Assembly (NCBI GenBank): GCA_903632075.3
Contig: CAHIKZ030000582.1
Span: 961,001-1,025,000, forward strand
Reading direction: 5' to 3'
Source: Acanthosepion pharaonis
Taxonomy: Eukaryota; Mollusca; Cephalopoda; Sepiida; Sepiidae
Length of the DNA: 64,000 nucleotides
The position numbers and the translations under genes were made by a program. This document shows positions 22,272 to 33,130 of the stretch, piece after piece. Each line of letters begins with the position of its first letter. The stretch's first letter is position 1. The notes beneath the pieces were generated by a model. The model did not search any database, had not been told where the DNA came from, and worked only from the letters and a program-made list of their open reading frames with translations.

Positions 22272-23656
22272 CGAAGTGATTGCGCTAACACATCCAATAG
22301 TTTCAACATTTAAGAGAAGAGTTCAATTTAAGAAAGGAAAGAAGATATTGTTTGATAATGATAAACAATATTTACACAGTATATTTCTCTTCTGAAAGTT
22401 ATATATTTTTTTAAAATTTCAAGCATAAAAATACAAAAATTTACAAAATTTATATGTTTTAGTACAAAGAATTATAGTGAAAAACGGATGTACTATTAAT
22501 CAACGCGTCAAAGTGAATGAATCATTGCCAGTGTGAAGTCATGTAACTGAAACGTGTTTAACATGATTGCTAATTTGCTATATAAATATAAAGACTTATA
22601 TATTTTGTGGATTTAAATATTTTTGTACTTGCAAATTTAAAAAACATAACTTGAAGAAGACAGACATAATGTCGAAATATTGTTTAACATCTCCGGAAAC
22701 TGTTTTTTTTTCCGTTTAGTTTTCTTAAATCGCGTTCATCCTTTAAGTATAATTATTATTCATAGTAGTATCAGTATTATTAACAGTAGTAGTATTATAC
22801 GATCTACAATAGCCAAGTCATGTTTACAAAGGATTTGTTTTTAGTCAGCTTTAAATATGAAAAAAATTAGCATCTCGTGTCATTGGGTTTGGTATTGCGG
22901 ACACCCTCCTCAGAAATACAATTCTGTTTTTACCAACTATCTGTAATTATTAGGAAGAAACTCACTGCAATATGTGTAAGACCGTTAGAGAATTGTTGAC
23001 AAATGCAATAGAGTATATAATATTACTTAAACTCATTTTTTGTGCAATTCTTCGGCTCCAATTTGAATTTCCACATTCGAATATATTAACCAATCAACGA
23101 CATTATATGTAAACGCACTGAAACCTTCGAAAATTTCAGACAACTATGTTTATCGTCAGCTACAAAATTTGTAAGACAAGTGAGAAAATGATCAACAATA
23201 TTTCCCCCCTTAAAAATAGATATGTAAAATCGGAGAAAGATATTTATTAACCAATAAACTCCGGGTTTAATAAAATATAACTTTTTGGTTTCTTTAGCCT
23301 AAATATTTCTTATAAATATTCGTGGTGATAAGGTAGTATACAGTTTTTTTTTTTTCAAATTTCGCTAAACTTTTGACCAGATTCGGTTAGATCGTTAGCT
23401 GTTAAGGACAAGTTGAATTCTCAAAACCTTTCGGACACTTATTCGAGTATATTTTATTAAAAAAAGATTTGTTATGTTAAATTAAGTACACCTGAGATCA
23501 TACGAACCTAGTTAGTGTGAGCATAAATTTCAGCAGTATTATTAACACAGCTGTCATTCACTGATTGTTTATTGCTCCTATAAAATTACACGCATTCATA
23601 AAACAACATAAGTACTTGACACTCTTCTTATGTAGACACATTCTGGTTCTTCTATC
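22270..23656. other. Anonymous AT-rich DNA
   Basis: No supported gene. Homopolymer T and A runs near 22705 and 23345. Confidence 0.45.
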
Positions 23657-23715
23657 ATACTAACGCAATTGATTCGGTTGTAATGTAAATACAACCGAAT
23701 CAACTGCGTTAGTAT
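23657..23715. repeat. Nearly perfect 26-bp hairpin with 7-nt loop
   Basis: The left arm 23657-23682 and right arm 23690-23715 are complementary at 25 of 26 positions; the exception (a in one arm against c's partner g in the other) leaves an A-C or G-T pair depending on strand. The loop 23683-23689 is atgtaaa. No TA or other duplicated flank was found. It could be a small foldback element or a microRNA-like precursor; sequence alone does not decide. Confidence 0.85.
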
Positions 23716-24524
23716 AATACAAGACAAACAAGATATTTTTGTGTGAAGTGGTTTCGTAAAGAATTTTTTTTTTAATTCATTTCTTACACTTTGAAAAAAA
23801 TCATTAATTAAATTTAAATTTGTAGGGTCTTGTTTGAAGATTGTTGATTTTCTGGTAACTGATTTTGACTGCATCGATTAACATAACCTGTCCGCATTCA
23901 TCACAACAAGTGGGATTTCGATGCACGAAGTTTTGTTTTTCGATTCTTATACACATGTTTAAAATAATTTTCAAGATTTAACCCTGGACAGATTACAATT
24001 TTAATTGGTATCGTATGCTTAAAAAATATTTTTTTTATAAAAAACCAACACTTCACGCAACACACACATATTCTCACAAAAGGTAAGCAACTAAACTAAT
24101 ACTTTGAGCTTAATTCATTGGAATGATCGTCTCAATAAAAGACAAGTCTTCTCATAGGCAATCTATGACAAGCTGACCAATGGAACTTTTGGCAGGTAGA
24201 CTACTGTACAAGTAAATCGTTTCCAAGAATGTCCTTAAATTAGTGTATCTTGCTAATCCCATTTGATTAAGTATTTCTGTTTCCTTAATACTCACGTAAC
24301 CGAACTGGAGCTTATACTGCCGCTATATTGAACTGCCAATAGTTACAGATTCTGGGAAATATGTTTAACATTTAGTTGAATACAATCGTACTGAAAAAAA
24401 AACCGACGACTTCATAATAGAAGCATAAATTAATCTACCCATCTTTCCGTACAGTTTAATCTACTTGATCAATCTGTTGTAAGACTTCCAGGACATTTTT
24501 AGCTGGTGCGATATTGTTAATACG
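23716..24524. other. Anonymous AT-rich DNA
   Basis: A 92-codon minus frame (23596-23874) runs through the hairpin and has no recognisable domain. Nothing else to report. Confidence 0.4.
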
Positions 24525-24625
24525 TCGACATCTTGACAAAAGTTGCGCGATGAGATTTGAACTCGGCTATCATGTTCGGAAGGCGAAAGTTCTAACAACT
24601 TGGTCACGTATTCATTGTTCTGAAT
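24525..24625 (-). mobile_element. tRNA-headed SINE family F, head region
   Basis: The minus strand carries the B-box-like ccgagttcaaatctcatcg (24567-24549), with an A-box-like region upstream around accaagttgttagaac. The body beyond the head is not recognisable. Confidence 0.5.
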
Positions 24626-24639
24626 AATTTCGCCGCAGG

Positions 24640-24870
24640 CAAAACGGGAATGCCACTAGCACGGAAGGGGTTACAGAGTGTGAAAATGAGAGAAAAGACT
24701 GGGTATAGAAGAGATTGATAAAAGCATAAAAGATGAACGGGGTTCAAGACAACAGAAGACGTTTAATAACGTTTTATTTAAATTTTAGAAGATTTTAGTT
24801 TTCAGGAAAGGACGTAAACAGAAGGGAGTTCTACAAGCAAGGAGCGCGAGAAAAGAAACTCTTGGATAAT
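24640..24870 (+). repeat. Dispersed repeat family G, copy 2
   Basis: Shares cgggaatgccacta, ggggttacagagtgtgaaa, acagaagacg and gagttctacaagc with the copies at 470 and 53300, in the same order. Confidence 0.6.
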
Positions 24871-25294
24871 TTCCAGCCGATGTTGAATACAGTAATAATA
24901 TTCATATACTTGTTATATTTAGTAGAAAAAATAATACTGGGACGTCAGACAACATGGCCCTATCCGTTCTTGATAAAATGTGGCCAAAATGTCGAACCTC
25001 GACATCTTAATACCATTGCCCTACTTACTGGGATAAAAGATATACTGCAGATCTGTGGAATTTCCACGGTAACAATCTGAAAAAAAATTACATTGCTATT
25101 TTCCTGCTGGCATGAATTACTGAGGGTGAATTTGTCATCAAAGATTTTGCCTATCAGGCGGCAGAAATACAACAGACATGGAATCTCCCCTAATAATCGC
25201 TTCATAATCTATTTTTACTTTTTTACTTTACTCTCCTTCTGTTTCTTCCTCTCTCTTGATATATTTCATGTACACACATGTATATCTCTACTTT

Positions 25295-25295
<1 letters not shown>
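24871..25295. other. Unassigned DNA
   Basis: Two overlapping short frames (72 codons plus at 24862-25080, 81 codons minus at 24960-25205) lack recognisable motifs. Confidence 0.35.
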
Positions 25296-25366
<71 letters not shown>

Positions 25367-25383
25367 CATGTGTGTGTGTAAAA

Positions 25384-25425
<42 letters not shown>

Positions 25426-25458
25426 TAGACATGTGTCTGTGCGTGTGTAAAATGTCTA

Positions 25459-25542
<84 letters not shown>
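25296..25542. repeat. Cluster of (CA)n and (TA)n arrays
   Basis: A short CA run, then TA arrays at about 25309-25363, 25388-25421 and 25459-25542. The two spacers between the TA arrays share gtgtgtaaaatgtctat, so the cluster grew partly by duplication of a unit containing that spacer. All open frames here are Tyr-Ile repeats. Confidence 0.95.
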
Positions 25543-25547
<5 letters not shown>

Positions 25548-25572
25548 TATATGTATTATTTGTATATTATAT

Positions 25573-25716
25573 ATGCGCGGTACTTATTGGAAAGCGCTTC
25601 ATATCAGTGATAGAGCTAACATATTTAGTTGGATTGATCTCAGTTTTTTGACCCTGGGTTTCAAGCTGACGATCGAAAATAATGTAAAACCCATGGTCAC
25701 AAACTCACATCAATCC

Positions 25717-25719
<3 letters not shown>
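25573..25719. repeat. TA-flanked module, copy 1, with internal hairpin
   Basis: Begins atgcgcggtacttattgg and ends catcaatccaac, directly followed by (TA)n. The segment ttggattgatctcagttttt pairs with the complement-bearing aaactcacatcaatccaa, giving a stem of about 28 bp. Shorter copies lie at 38284-38350 and 56940-57029, both also between TA-rich tracts. Confidence 0.75.

Positions 25720-25770
<51 letters not shown>
25720..25770. repeat. (TA)n microsatellite
   Basis: Pure TA array adjoining the module on its left. Confidence 0.97.
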
Positions 25771-25776
<6 letters not shown>

Positions 25777-26422
25777 TATAATGGTAAGTAATATAAATAT
25801 TTTAAGAAAATTTTCAAAATTGTTAAATTTTATAGGATTCGCCGATAATACGGCGCAATCAGCAAAAGAGTTTTGTTTCAACAGAACAAAATTCACTTTA
25901 ACAAGTCAAAAGTTGCTTCATGTTAACAATCTGAATGCCTCCTTTTTCAATTTAACCATATCTTAGAGAAAACAGTATTAACTCATTCCAAGTTACTTTC
26001 ATATATTTATTTGCACAGTTAACAGAAGTAGATGTCGGAACCGGAGTAGAAGGTTATGCCTTGCTTCCGCTTTGGATTTGGGAATTCGCTTCCGAAGATC
26101 TTTTTCATTGTTTTTCACTACCAGTCGCCACTTCCGTCTTAGTGGCGTCATCCCTTGTTTGGGCTGAACTGGATAATATATACAGGGTGGCAATAAAGCC
26201 AATATAGATTTATTTACAATAACAATTAAGACTAAACAATTAGCACTCCAGAAATGTTCTTTTTAAATCGCTCTGGTTAATTCTGCGTAGTAACAATTAA
26301 ATGCTATGGTAAACAATAATAATTTAATTACCGATACTGTTCGAACTGCATGACACTTGCTTTGCATTTTTATTATAAGTACCTCTATAGTGACTTTATT
26401 GTCACCCTTATAGTGACTTTAT

Positions 26423-26426
<4 letters not shown>
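25771..26426. other. Anonymous AT-rich DNA
   Basis: No supported gene. atacagggtggcaataaag near 26178 resembles a transposon terminus by style, but no partner end was found. Confidence 0.4.
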
Positions 26427-26479
<53 letters not shown>

Positions 26480-26520
26480 AGCAAATATATGGATATAGAT
26501 CCGACAGCATATATTTTTTC

Positions 26521-26571
<51 letters not shown>

Positions 26572-26572
26572 T
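26427..26572. repeat. Two (TA)n arrays
   Basis: TA arrays at 26427-26476 and 26524-26569 separated by about 47 bp of unrelated sequence. The second abuts the retroelement remnant that follows. Confidence 0.96.
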
Positions 26573-26876
26573 AACATAATTTACCTCCTAGAATGCACAC
26601 TATGCCAGAAACAATATGTTGGAAAATCTGAATGTCCCTTTCACTACAGAATTAATAATTATCGCAATCGAATTAAGTCGACTTTTCCGCCTAGAAAAAT
26701 ACGATTTCAAAACCCATGCCAAATTCACTATAATTGAGAGAATAGAAAAGTTCAGAGCAGATAACATTAGAAAGATTTTAGAGTTCCATGAAAATAAGTG
26801 GATACAACTTTTAAAAACACACTATCCAGCCGGGCTTAACCATAAATTTAACAATATAGATAGTATTTGTATATAA
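26573..26876 (+). pseudogene. GIY-YIG endonuclease end of a Penelope-like element
   Basis: Translation from about 26573 gives IIYLLECTLCQKQYVGKSE, with a YVG motif and Cys pair typical of the GIY-YIG nuclease that ends Penelope-like retroelement proteins. After a frame change near 26680 the second frame reads HAKFTIIERIEKF, then ENKWIQLLKTHYPAGLNHKF, and stops at 26874-26876. In the family this domain cuts target DNA and lies downstream of the reverse transcriptase. The copy begins exactly at a (TA)n array, so everything upstream is lost, and a deletion near the frame change removed part of the domain. The assignment to Penelope-like elements rests on motif style and on the motif at 27383. 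Confidence 0.7.
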
Positions 26877-27382
26877 CCCTACAAATCAAAACCTACCCAC
26901 ATTTCTCACCCACACAAGACAGACATGCTTACGGAGCTGTTGAGGTCTCACACTTATACACCCACCCACACGAACATACACACTTACATACATCATAATT
27001 ACTCACTCCCTAATGAGCCAAAGGATAACACCCACTCACAGCAATATAAACGCTTACACATATCATATTCACTCCCTCCCTAAGAACCAAAGAACACACA
27101 CACACACACACACACACTTAACAGAGACACATCCCCTCCCCAGGAACCAATAAAACTGTCAAACTGACCAGGAGAATTCAGAGCAGCATGGATCCATCCA
27201 GCTCTAATCTCAAATAACAACTTAAAAGAGACTGCTTGACCAACACAAAGATTGTTAAACAAATCATGTTAAAAAGATAAAAAAATTAAAAAAAACAAAT
27301 AAAAACTACAGACAAAAGTTCATTTTCTCCATCAAGACATTCATTTCTGTAGTTTACTGCTACAAGCTAGCAGAAATATTTC
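26877..27382 (+). other. 3' untranslated part of the Penelope-like copy
   Basis: Rich in cacac and accc units, including (CA)n at 27095-27118, without an open frame of interest. It joins the stop codon to the ribozyme-like motif and is probably part of the same element. Confidence 0.5.
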
Positions 27383-27423
27383 TTCTCCTGATGATGGCCA
27401 TGTTGGCCGAAACTAGTCGAGGA
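27383..27423 (+). ncRNA. Hammerhead-ribozyme-like motif
   Basis: In order: ttctc (27383-27387), ctgatga (27388-27394), t, ggcc (27396-27399), loop atgtt, ggcc (27405-27408), gaaac (27409-27413), ta, gtc (27416-27418), gagga (27419-27423). The conserved hammerhead strands CUGANGA and GAAA are present with a 4-bp stem II, a five-pair stem I (ttctc with gagga, one G-U) and the cleavage triplet GUC. One extra T precedes stem II, where the usual G-C closing pair is expected, which could weaken or abolish cleavage. Minimal hammerheads are known in the terminal repeats of Penelope-like elements, which matches the position here. Confidence 0.55.
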
Positions 27424-27496
27424 ATCTAAATGAAATAATAATAACAAAAAAAACGACTGTGTCTGAAGATTTCAATTTTTAATATTTTTTATTGTT

Positions 27497-27498
<2 letters not shown>

Positions 27499-27556
<58 letters not shown>
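27499..27556. repeat. (TA)n microsatellite
   Basis: Pure TA array following the end of the Penelope-like copy. Confidence 0.97.
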
Positions 27557-27558
<2 letters not shown>

Positions 27559-27599
27559 TGAAGTAATGGATTTTTATTGTTTACTCCGACAGATTTGTA

Positions 27600-27745
27600 A
27601 TCACTTTAAACTTTTTTTTTTTTTTTTGCTTATTAATCATTATATTTATTTATTTTCGATAAATCTTATTAACATATGCACTCTCCAGCAAGATTCGAAC
27701 CTGAACCTCTATGGTCATATCCGACGTGTATTACCGATCAAGCAT
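27600..27745 (-). mobile_element. tRNA-headed SINE family D, copy 1
   Basis: The minus strand reads a B box within aggttcaggttcgaatcttg (27708-27689). The tail side, complementary to atttatttattttcgataaa, matches the tail region of the copies at 44456-44700 and 58370-58545. Confidence 0.55.
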
Positions 27746-28057
27746 AGTACGAACTATGCTTTTTTTATTTCAAATGAGTGCTGAGTGTCTTTGACTGTGC
27801 TTTAGTAGTTAATGTTTTTGTTTTCGCATATATAGACGCTTATTACACCAAGCGATTCTTTCATTCTCTCCCAACAAACATAAAAAAATTATGGCAAAAA
27901 GCATTTAAAATACCAGCTGCAATAATATCTTTTAGAAGGATTTCTGTCTGTTTATAGCCACTTTCTCCCTTGATGTCTCTAAATTAATTTCAAAACAATT
28001 TTGAAAAAAAGAAAACAAAGTTGAAAAAAAGAAACATCTTGATATTCATACAAGAAT
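27746..28057. other. Unassigned DNA
   Basis: No gene or recognised repeat. Confidence 0.4.
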
Positions 28058-28286
28058 GTGTTCACTATTTACATTATTCTACTATTGTCTTCATCTTTGT
28101 CGCCATATTTATTACAACGTTTTGGCCGTTGTACGCTCCGGCCTTCTTCAGATGTTTGGAATGTTGAACTGAACCCTTTATTTAGTTCGACATTCCAACC
28201 ACCTGAAGAAGGCCGGAACGCACAACGGTAATGAATATGGCGACAAAGCTGAGGACAATAGTCCAAGTAATGTAAATAGTGTACAT
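28058..28286. repeat. 229-bp palindrome of two family E tails
   Basis: The left arm 28058-28170 and right arm 28183-28286 are complementary almost throughout, with a loop of 12 nt (28171-28182). The right arm lacks 11 nt (ccaaaacgttg in its orientation) and has scattered substitutions. Each arm is a SINE family E 3' region containing cctgaagaaggccgga. An RNA through this locus would fold into a stem of roughly 100 bp. Confidence 0.88.
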
Positions 28287-28404
28287 AATACCTCATCTCG
28301 GAATTATAGACAAATACTGATGTATGTGTTCATAGTATAATTTAATACTTTCAGCAAAACCATCGTCAACTGATGTTAACATTAATTCAACCGCCTCCAA
28401 AATG

Positions 28405-28510
28405 AAGCATGAGATTGCCGCAACGTTGTGACAAAGATGAGGACAATAGTCCGACTAATTTAAATACTGTACATAATACCTCTTCACAGAAATATAGACA
28501 GACTATGAGA
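28405..28510 (+). repeat. Third family E tail fragment
   Basis: gacaaagatgaggacaatag followed by taatttaaatactgtacata and acagaaatatagacagact repeats the plus-strand arm just upstream. It shows that the local cluster contains at least three partial copies. Confidence 0.7.
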
Positions 28511-28615
28511 TTACATCTTCTCGGTTTAAAGTTTTCCGCTGGAATGAAAAGGTAATATTATATTGAATCAATTGCTAGATGTGATGCTAAAAACTTTGGT
28601 TCGCTATGTTATTCT

Positions 28616-28923
28616 TGTTAGACATTTCCATGACGGTCGTCCTTGAGTATTGAATCTAGAGGTTCGCAGTGAATATTTCGGAGACAGTAGGAAAGCGTAC
28701 TTTAGGTTCGCAGTGGATATCACAGCAGAGTGTAGTTCATCCTTCTCCTGGTCACCTTTGGCCCTTCTGGTAGACGAAACAAGATGGCCGCCTTTATACA
28801 CGACGAATACAGTGTTAGGCGGCTTCTGATTGGTCAACCTTCCATTGGTCGATTATAAAGGGAAATAAGTCATTCTGACTCGCTCACTAGTTACGGGTAG
28901 TATATACCCAAAAAACCGTAACA
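28616..28923. mobile_element. Solo LTR with 5-bp target duplication
   Basis: Starts tgttagacatttcc and ends aaaaccgtaaca, giving the TG...CA termini of LTRs with short inverted ends tgtta/taaca. The flanks carry the same five bases, attct, at 28611-28615 and 28924-28928. Inside are a direct repeat (aggttcgcagtgaatat near 28670 and aggttcgcagtggatat near 28703), two attgg boxes near 28830 and 28845, and a TATA box. The 308-bp length is normal for a gypsy or BEL LTR. No internal region remains. It differs from the LTR at 40035. Confidence 0.72.
28854..28860 (+). promoter_or_regulatory. TATA box of the solo LTR
   Basis: tataaag lies downstream of two inverted CCAAT boxes (attgg), in the order expected for an LTR promoter read on the plus strand. 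It supports orientation of the LTR but says nothing about present activity. Confidence 0.5.
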
Positions 28924-29229
28924 ATTCTTGGAAATATTTTCATCAGAATCTATCTTACACCTTTATAAATAACCACTTCGTCCATATATCGAATATTGGT
29001 AACCCATCTGGTGGGTGCGTATTGATATAAATAGTATTTCTTGATGAAATCCAAGTAATAATAAATAAATTTATAGGTCGTGAACTGGCATCTTAGCTTT
29101 GTCAATCTTCAACTGCTGTAACAACCCTGTGACTTTTCTATGAAGATTTTTCTGGTGAATAGCCTGATGAGATTTCTTCATTGTCGCCTCGACTTTACGA
29201 AATTAAGTAAAGTACTAGATTAGCAGCTA

Positions 29230-29500
29230 GTTCTCATCAGTTTTCAGTTGAAATGGCTAGATGTAAACGCAAGTTCAATACTAATAGATTCTTACTTCTC
29301 ACTTGTGGAACTGTCTTCTGGACACTTGCCGGCAAATCAACTTTGCTCGTCAAAAATATAAATACAATGCCAATCGATATCTTATGTCTTCTTATTTCCC
29401 GTTCTTTTATTGTTATATCTCCTTAATAATGTTTTCTTTTTCTCGTCTTCTTTCACACATCGTAACCACGTGTAGCTTAATGGCAACTTTTCTTGGCATG
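29230..29500 (-). repeat. Dispersed repeat family G, copy 3
   Basis: The complement reads gttccacaagtgagaagtaa and then acatctagccatttcaactg, matching the plus-strand copy at 690-760 in order and spacing. Confidence 0.6.
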
Positions 29501-31000
29501 AAATGATTAAAATACACTTAAATAAATACTCATTTAATAATGAAACAGAAGTACTAGCATTCTTGTTTTCTTACATCACACATTGAAAAGGATTTTATTT
29601 TTACTATGAAATGATATCTCATTAAAAAAAAAAACAATTTAAAATTTACCTTTTAATTTCAATAATGCCGGAATTTAATGGAGAATCAGTCGACGTCAGA
29701 ACACATTATTAATGGTCTCAATGACGTACATTCCAGGCTAATAGGTTGTTTGAGATTTTAAGCTTTTATACATGCAGCCATTACGTATTTTGGAACTAAG
29801 TCTGGTGACCTATAGGGGCACATTCAGAAGCATGGAAACAATCAAAATCAAGTAATGTCGGTGACTTGCCACACGGCATTACTCCAACACATTCATCTTC
29901 CAATCGTTGGTAGCTGTGGTAAGTGCACACGCGGTCTAATTTAATAGATTTTATGACGTCTTTCATATAACAGCTTGTATTAATCCTACAGTGATAGCTT
30001 GATTTCCAATTGCACTACTTGATGTCCCGTAACTTTGATCAGAACCATATTAATTGACGGTCCACTGGTTTTTTTCTATACGCATCATTTGCCTTCGTGA
30101 CATTTCTCATTATTCTTTCTTTAGTGACATCCTCAGTTGTGGTTTTATCTCTACCTTCATATCGCTTTTCTTTTCTCTTCTCATTTGTACACGTCTTATG
30201 GAACTATCCTTCACTCTTTCTTTAGTCTTCACCTTGTTATTACGTCTCCACCATTTTTGTACCTTGGTGTATCCTAGAAATTTACTCATCTACCCACCAC
30301 GTTCTTTGATTTTCGCATCTGCCTTCCTATCTCGCTCTTATATTTTCAATTAGTTTCATATCGTTTCTTTCCTCCATCCCGCCATTTTGACTTTTATCGT
30401 CTTACTCATACCACTCTCTACTAATTCAGTGTTTCCTCTTTCTGTCCTTCATAATTTGTGTGCATCTTTTACTTTTTCCGTTTTCTTGTACTTCATAAAC
30501 GCACTGAATTCGCGTCATCTTTTCCTCTCTCATGTTCGATGCTGTTTGAAGTGATTTGTTCCGGATTCTTTAAGGCAAAATAATTTATTTGAATCGATCT
30601 GTGCACATTCAATATCAGTGAAAGAGAAAAAAAAAACTATCAGAAAATATAATCAGTGTACCCAGTACGGTATCGCCTTATAAATGCTGATTTTATTGCT
30701 AAAAACACTTTAAGCAATTTACTAAAAAAATTTTTTCTAAAAGAAAAAAAATTCTGAAATACGTTTTTCGTCTGAGATCACCTTCATCCTAAATCGTTAA
30801 ATGAAATCATTATACTTTATTTCGAAATGGAATGCCAATAGTTATTTTAGACGTTGATTTACTTTAAGATAGGAAAGACCCGCACTGAAGGCCTAGATAG
30901 AAAACAATGAAAAAAAAAAGTGTTGTAAATTCAGTTTAAAGTATCAATTGGTCAAGAGATGACTGATACTGCTCATTCCAGAAAATCTTAGAAGAAACCA
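29501..31000. other. Anonymous DNA, partly pyrimidine-rich
   Basis: A 99-codon plus frame (30054-30353) is rich in Ser, Leu and Phe because of the pyrimidine-rich composition and has no recognisable domain. No other feature is supported. Confidence 0.45.
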
Positions 31001-31019
31001 AGATTTATAAAAAAAAGAA

Positions 31020-31500
31020 GAAGATAATGAAGAAAAAGCAGAAAAACTTGAAGAAAAAGATGAGTGTTGTGATGAAGATGTTGAGATGATGATGATGATG
31101 AAGATGCAGATGATAACAAGGATGGAGAAGATTATTATAAAAATGATGATGATAATGATGATGAAGATGAGGAAGAAAACGATGAAGATGATGATGATGA
31201 TGATGATAATGAATAAGCTGATCAAGCAGATGGAGAAGAAGGTGAAGAATCGTTGATGACGATGACGACGACGACGACGACGACGATGATGATGATGATG
31301 ATGATGATGAAAAGGTAGATGTTTGTGAAGTAAGATGTAGAAGAGGATGAAGAAAATGATGAATAAATCGAAGAAGATTGTGAAGAATATAATGATGATG
31401 ATGATGAAGCAGATGATGATGATAATGATGATAATGATGGAGATGAAGAAGATGAAGAAGAAGATGACGAAGATGTAGATGAAGGAGATGTAGTATAAAA
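31020..31500 (+). repeat. Purine-rich (GAT/GAA/GAC)n tract
   Basis: About 480 bp dominated by gat, gaa, gac and gag triplets, with a purer (GAC)n(GAT)n core near 31259-31310. The plus strand would read as Asp/Glu repeats and the minus strand as Ile/Ser/Phe repeats. Stops interrupt all frames, so I read it as an imperfect trinucleotide tract, not an acidic protein. Confidence 0.85.
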
Positions 31501-32049
31501 AAAAGAATGCTGATTTTAAAATTGTGTGTACCTTTTTAATTTTATTAAATATCTTTCATTCTGCTATTTCAAGATGTTAAATGCAGAATACATTTTATTT
31601 TCCCATCTTCAATAGTTTCAATTAAATGCATTTGTTTATTAAAGAGCTTCAAATAAGTAATATGAATAAATAGTAGGAGTCATATCTGGAGCATGGTCAC
31701 AGTGTGAATCGTAAAAATTACTTAAAATATTTTCTATCAGTGTAATTTAATCTAAGGCTTTCAGGTGACATCAAAACATTGCGATCGTTTTATATCACGA
31801 AACGAAACCTCTATGGATTGAAAATAAGTATCCAAAACAATTGATAGTTGGGATTCAATCTTCTCTTTATTAATGTTTCATCAAAATTGACATTGTCGTA
31901 GCAGTATGCATGCGTGAGTGTGGGTATTCACTGTGTCCCCTCCGATTACCATTGTCTGTCCGTCAGACCATGTTCGTTTACTGTTTTTACTTCTTCATTT
32001 TTCTAATTTTTTACTTCATTGCTTCCTGTTTTATTTTTTTTGCTTAGAG

Positions 32050-32085
<36 letters not shown>

Positions 32086-32669
32086 AAGAAAGAGAGAGCA
32101 GTTGAGCAAAGTACTTACATTTTCCCGTTTTTCTGTCGTCATGTCATGATTACATTTTTCTTTGTTTTTTTCATATTCTCTTTTTATGAGTCCTCAGTCC
32201 GAATATCGTCTCTTCTACATTATGTTCTAACTCTCATTCTGCGCTTCCACCACGCTGGGACGTCTTGGTCAATGGCGTAAATAATAGAATGTTGTATAAC
32301 CCCATCATGCTTGGTTGGGGGAGGGGTGCTCTTGGTCACTGCAAATATGAATACAATATTGTATGTTCTCTCTTTTCTCTTGGCGGGTGATCGCTAGTTG
32401 TTTTTTTTTATTTCGGAGATAAAAGACATTAATAAAAAGGTAATTTTAAACTTAAGTATTTTACTAAACACGTCGATGTGTACATTTCTAACAAGCTAGT
32501 GTTCATGTTCTCTCACTCTACTGGGAAGCCGCTTCCCAGACACAAAGGTAACACGTTATATGACGATTTAGATTCAACTCCCAGAAAACCATTTTCTATA
32601 TATCGTTCTTACTCTGACTCAGTCAATCAAAATCGACTTCGTTTATTTTCTCTTGTATCTAAATCCCAA
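31501..32669. other. Unassigned DNA with a (GT)n(GA)n tract
   Basis: The 120-codon plus frame 31918-32280 spans (GT)n(GA)n at 32050-32100 and is compositional. A (T)n run lies near 32400. No gene recognised. Confidence 0.45.
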
Positions 32670-33130
32670 CTTTAAAATGAGAAGGTCAGTGTAGAAATAT
32701 ACTTCTCTAAAAAAATAATAGTCTATAAAACGCTGGTCGTAACAATTCTCCTCTACTGCCGCGAGACTTAGACACTCTTTGTTGAGACAGACAAAATGAT
32801 CCTGACGTTTGAGAACAAATGCTTGAGAAAGCTCCTCCACATATTCTACTGTGAGCTAAAAACCAATGACTTTGTACGCAGCAAAATCAAAAATCATTCT
32901 CGTTGGCCAACAGCAATCGTTTCTGGTCATTATTAAAGGTAAGAAAATGGCATTGTTTGGGTACGAAAAACATTATAACTGCCTCCACAAGAACGTCACG
33001 CAAGGCACAGATGCAACGCAAAAAATTGGTCAGACAACATCAAGGAGTGAACGGACATGACAATGCCGGAACTCCTGAGAGCCACAGCCAACAGATCATT
33101 CGGGAGAAGGTGATGGAAGTAGTCAATTAA
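32670..33130 (+). pseudogene. Second LINE type, ORF2 C-terminal remnant
   Basis: Fragments in shifting frames read YKTLVVTILLYC...RDLDTL, then FENKCLRKLLHIFY, then a KTNDFVRSKIK block, KGKKMALFGYEKH, and finally EWTDMTMPELLRATANRS near 33045-33100. This is the region after the reverse-transcriptase palm in another common LINE class. It is clearly different from the LINE at 18570 by sequence. The catalytic palm is missing and several frameshifts are present. Confidence 0.75.

Noticed and set aside
25093..25610. Several open frames of 65-111 codons on both strands
   Set aside because: All are translations of the (TA)n cluster; the same residues appear in every frame and on both strands.
26178..26200. 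Transposon terminus at atacagggtgg
   Set aside because: No inverted partner within several kilobases and no transposase remnant nearby.
31020..31500. Acidic protein exon encoded by GAT/GAA triplets
   Set aside because: Stops in all frames and a gradual decay of the triplet pattern point to a simple-sequence tract.
31918..32280. 120-codon frame
   Set aside because: Pyrimidine-rich composition plus a (GT)n(GA)n tract explain it.
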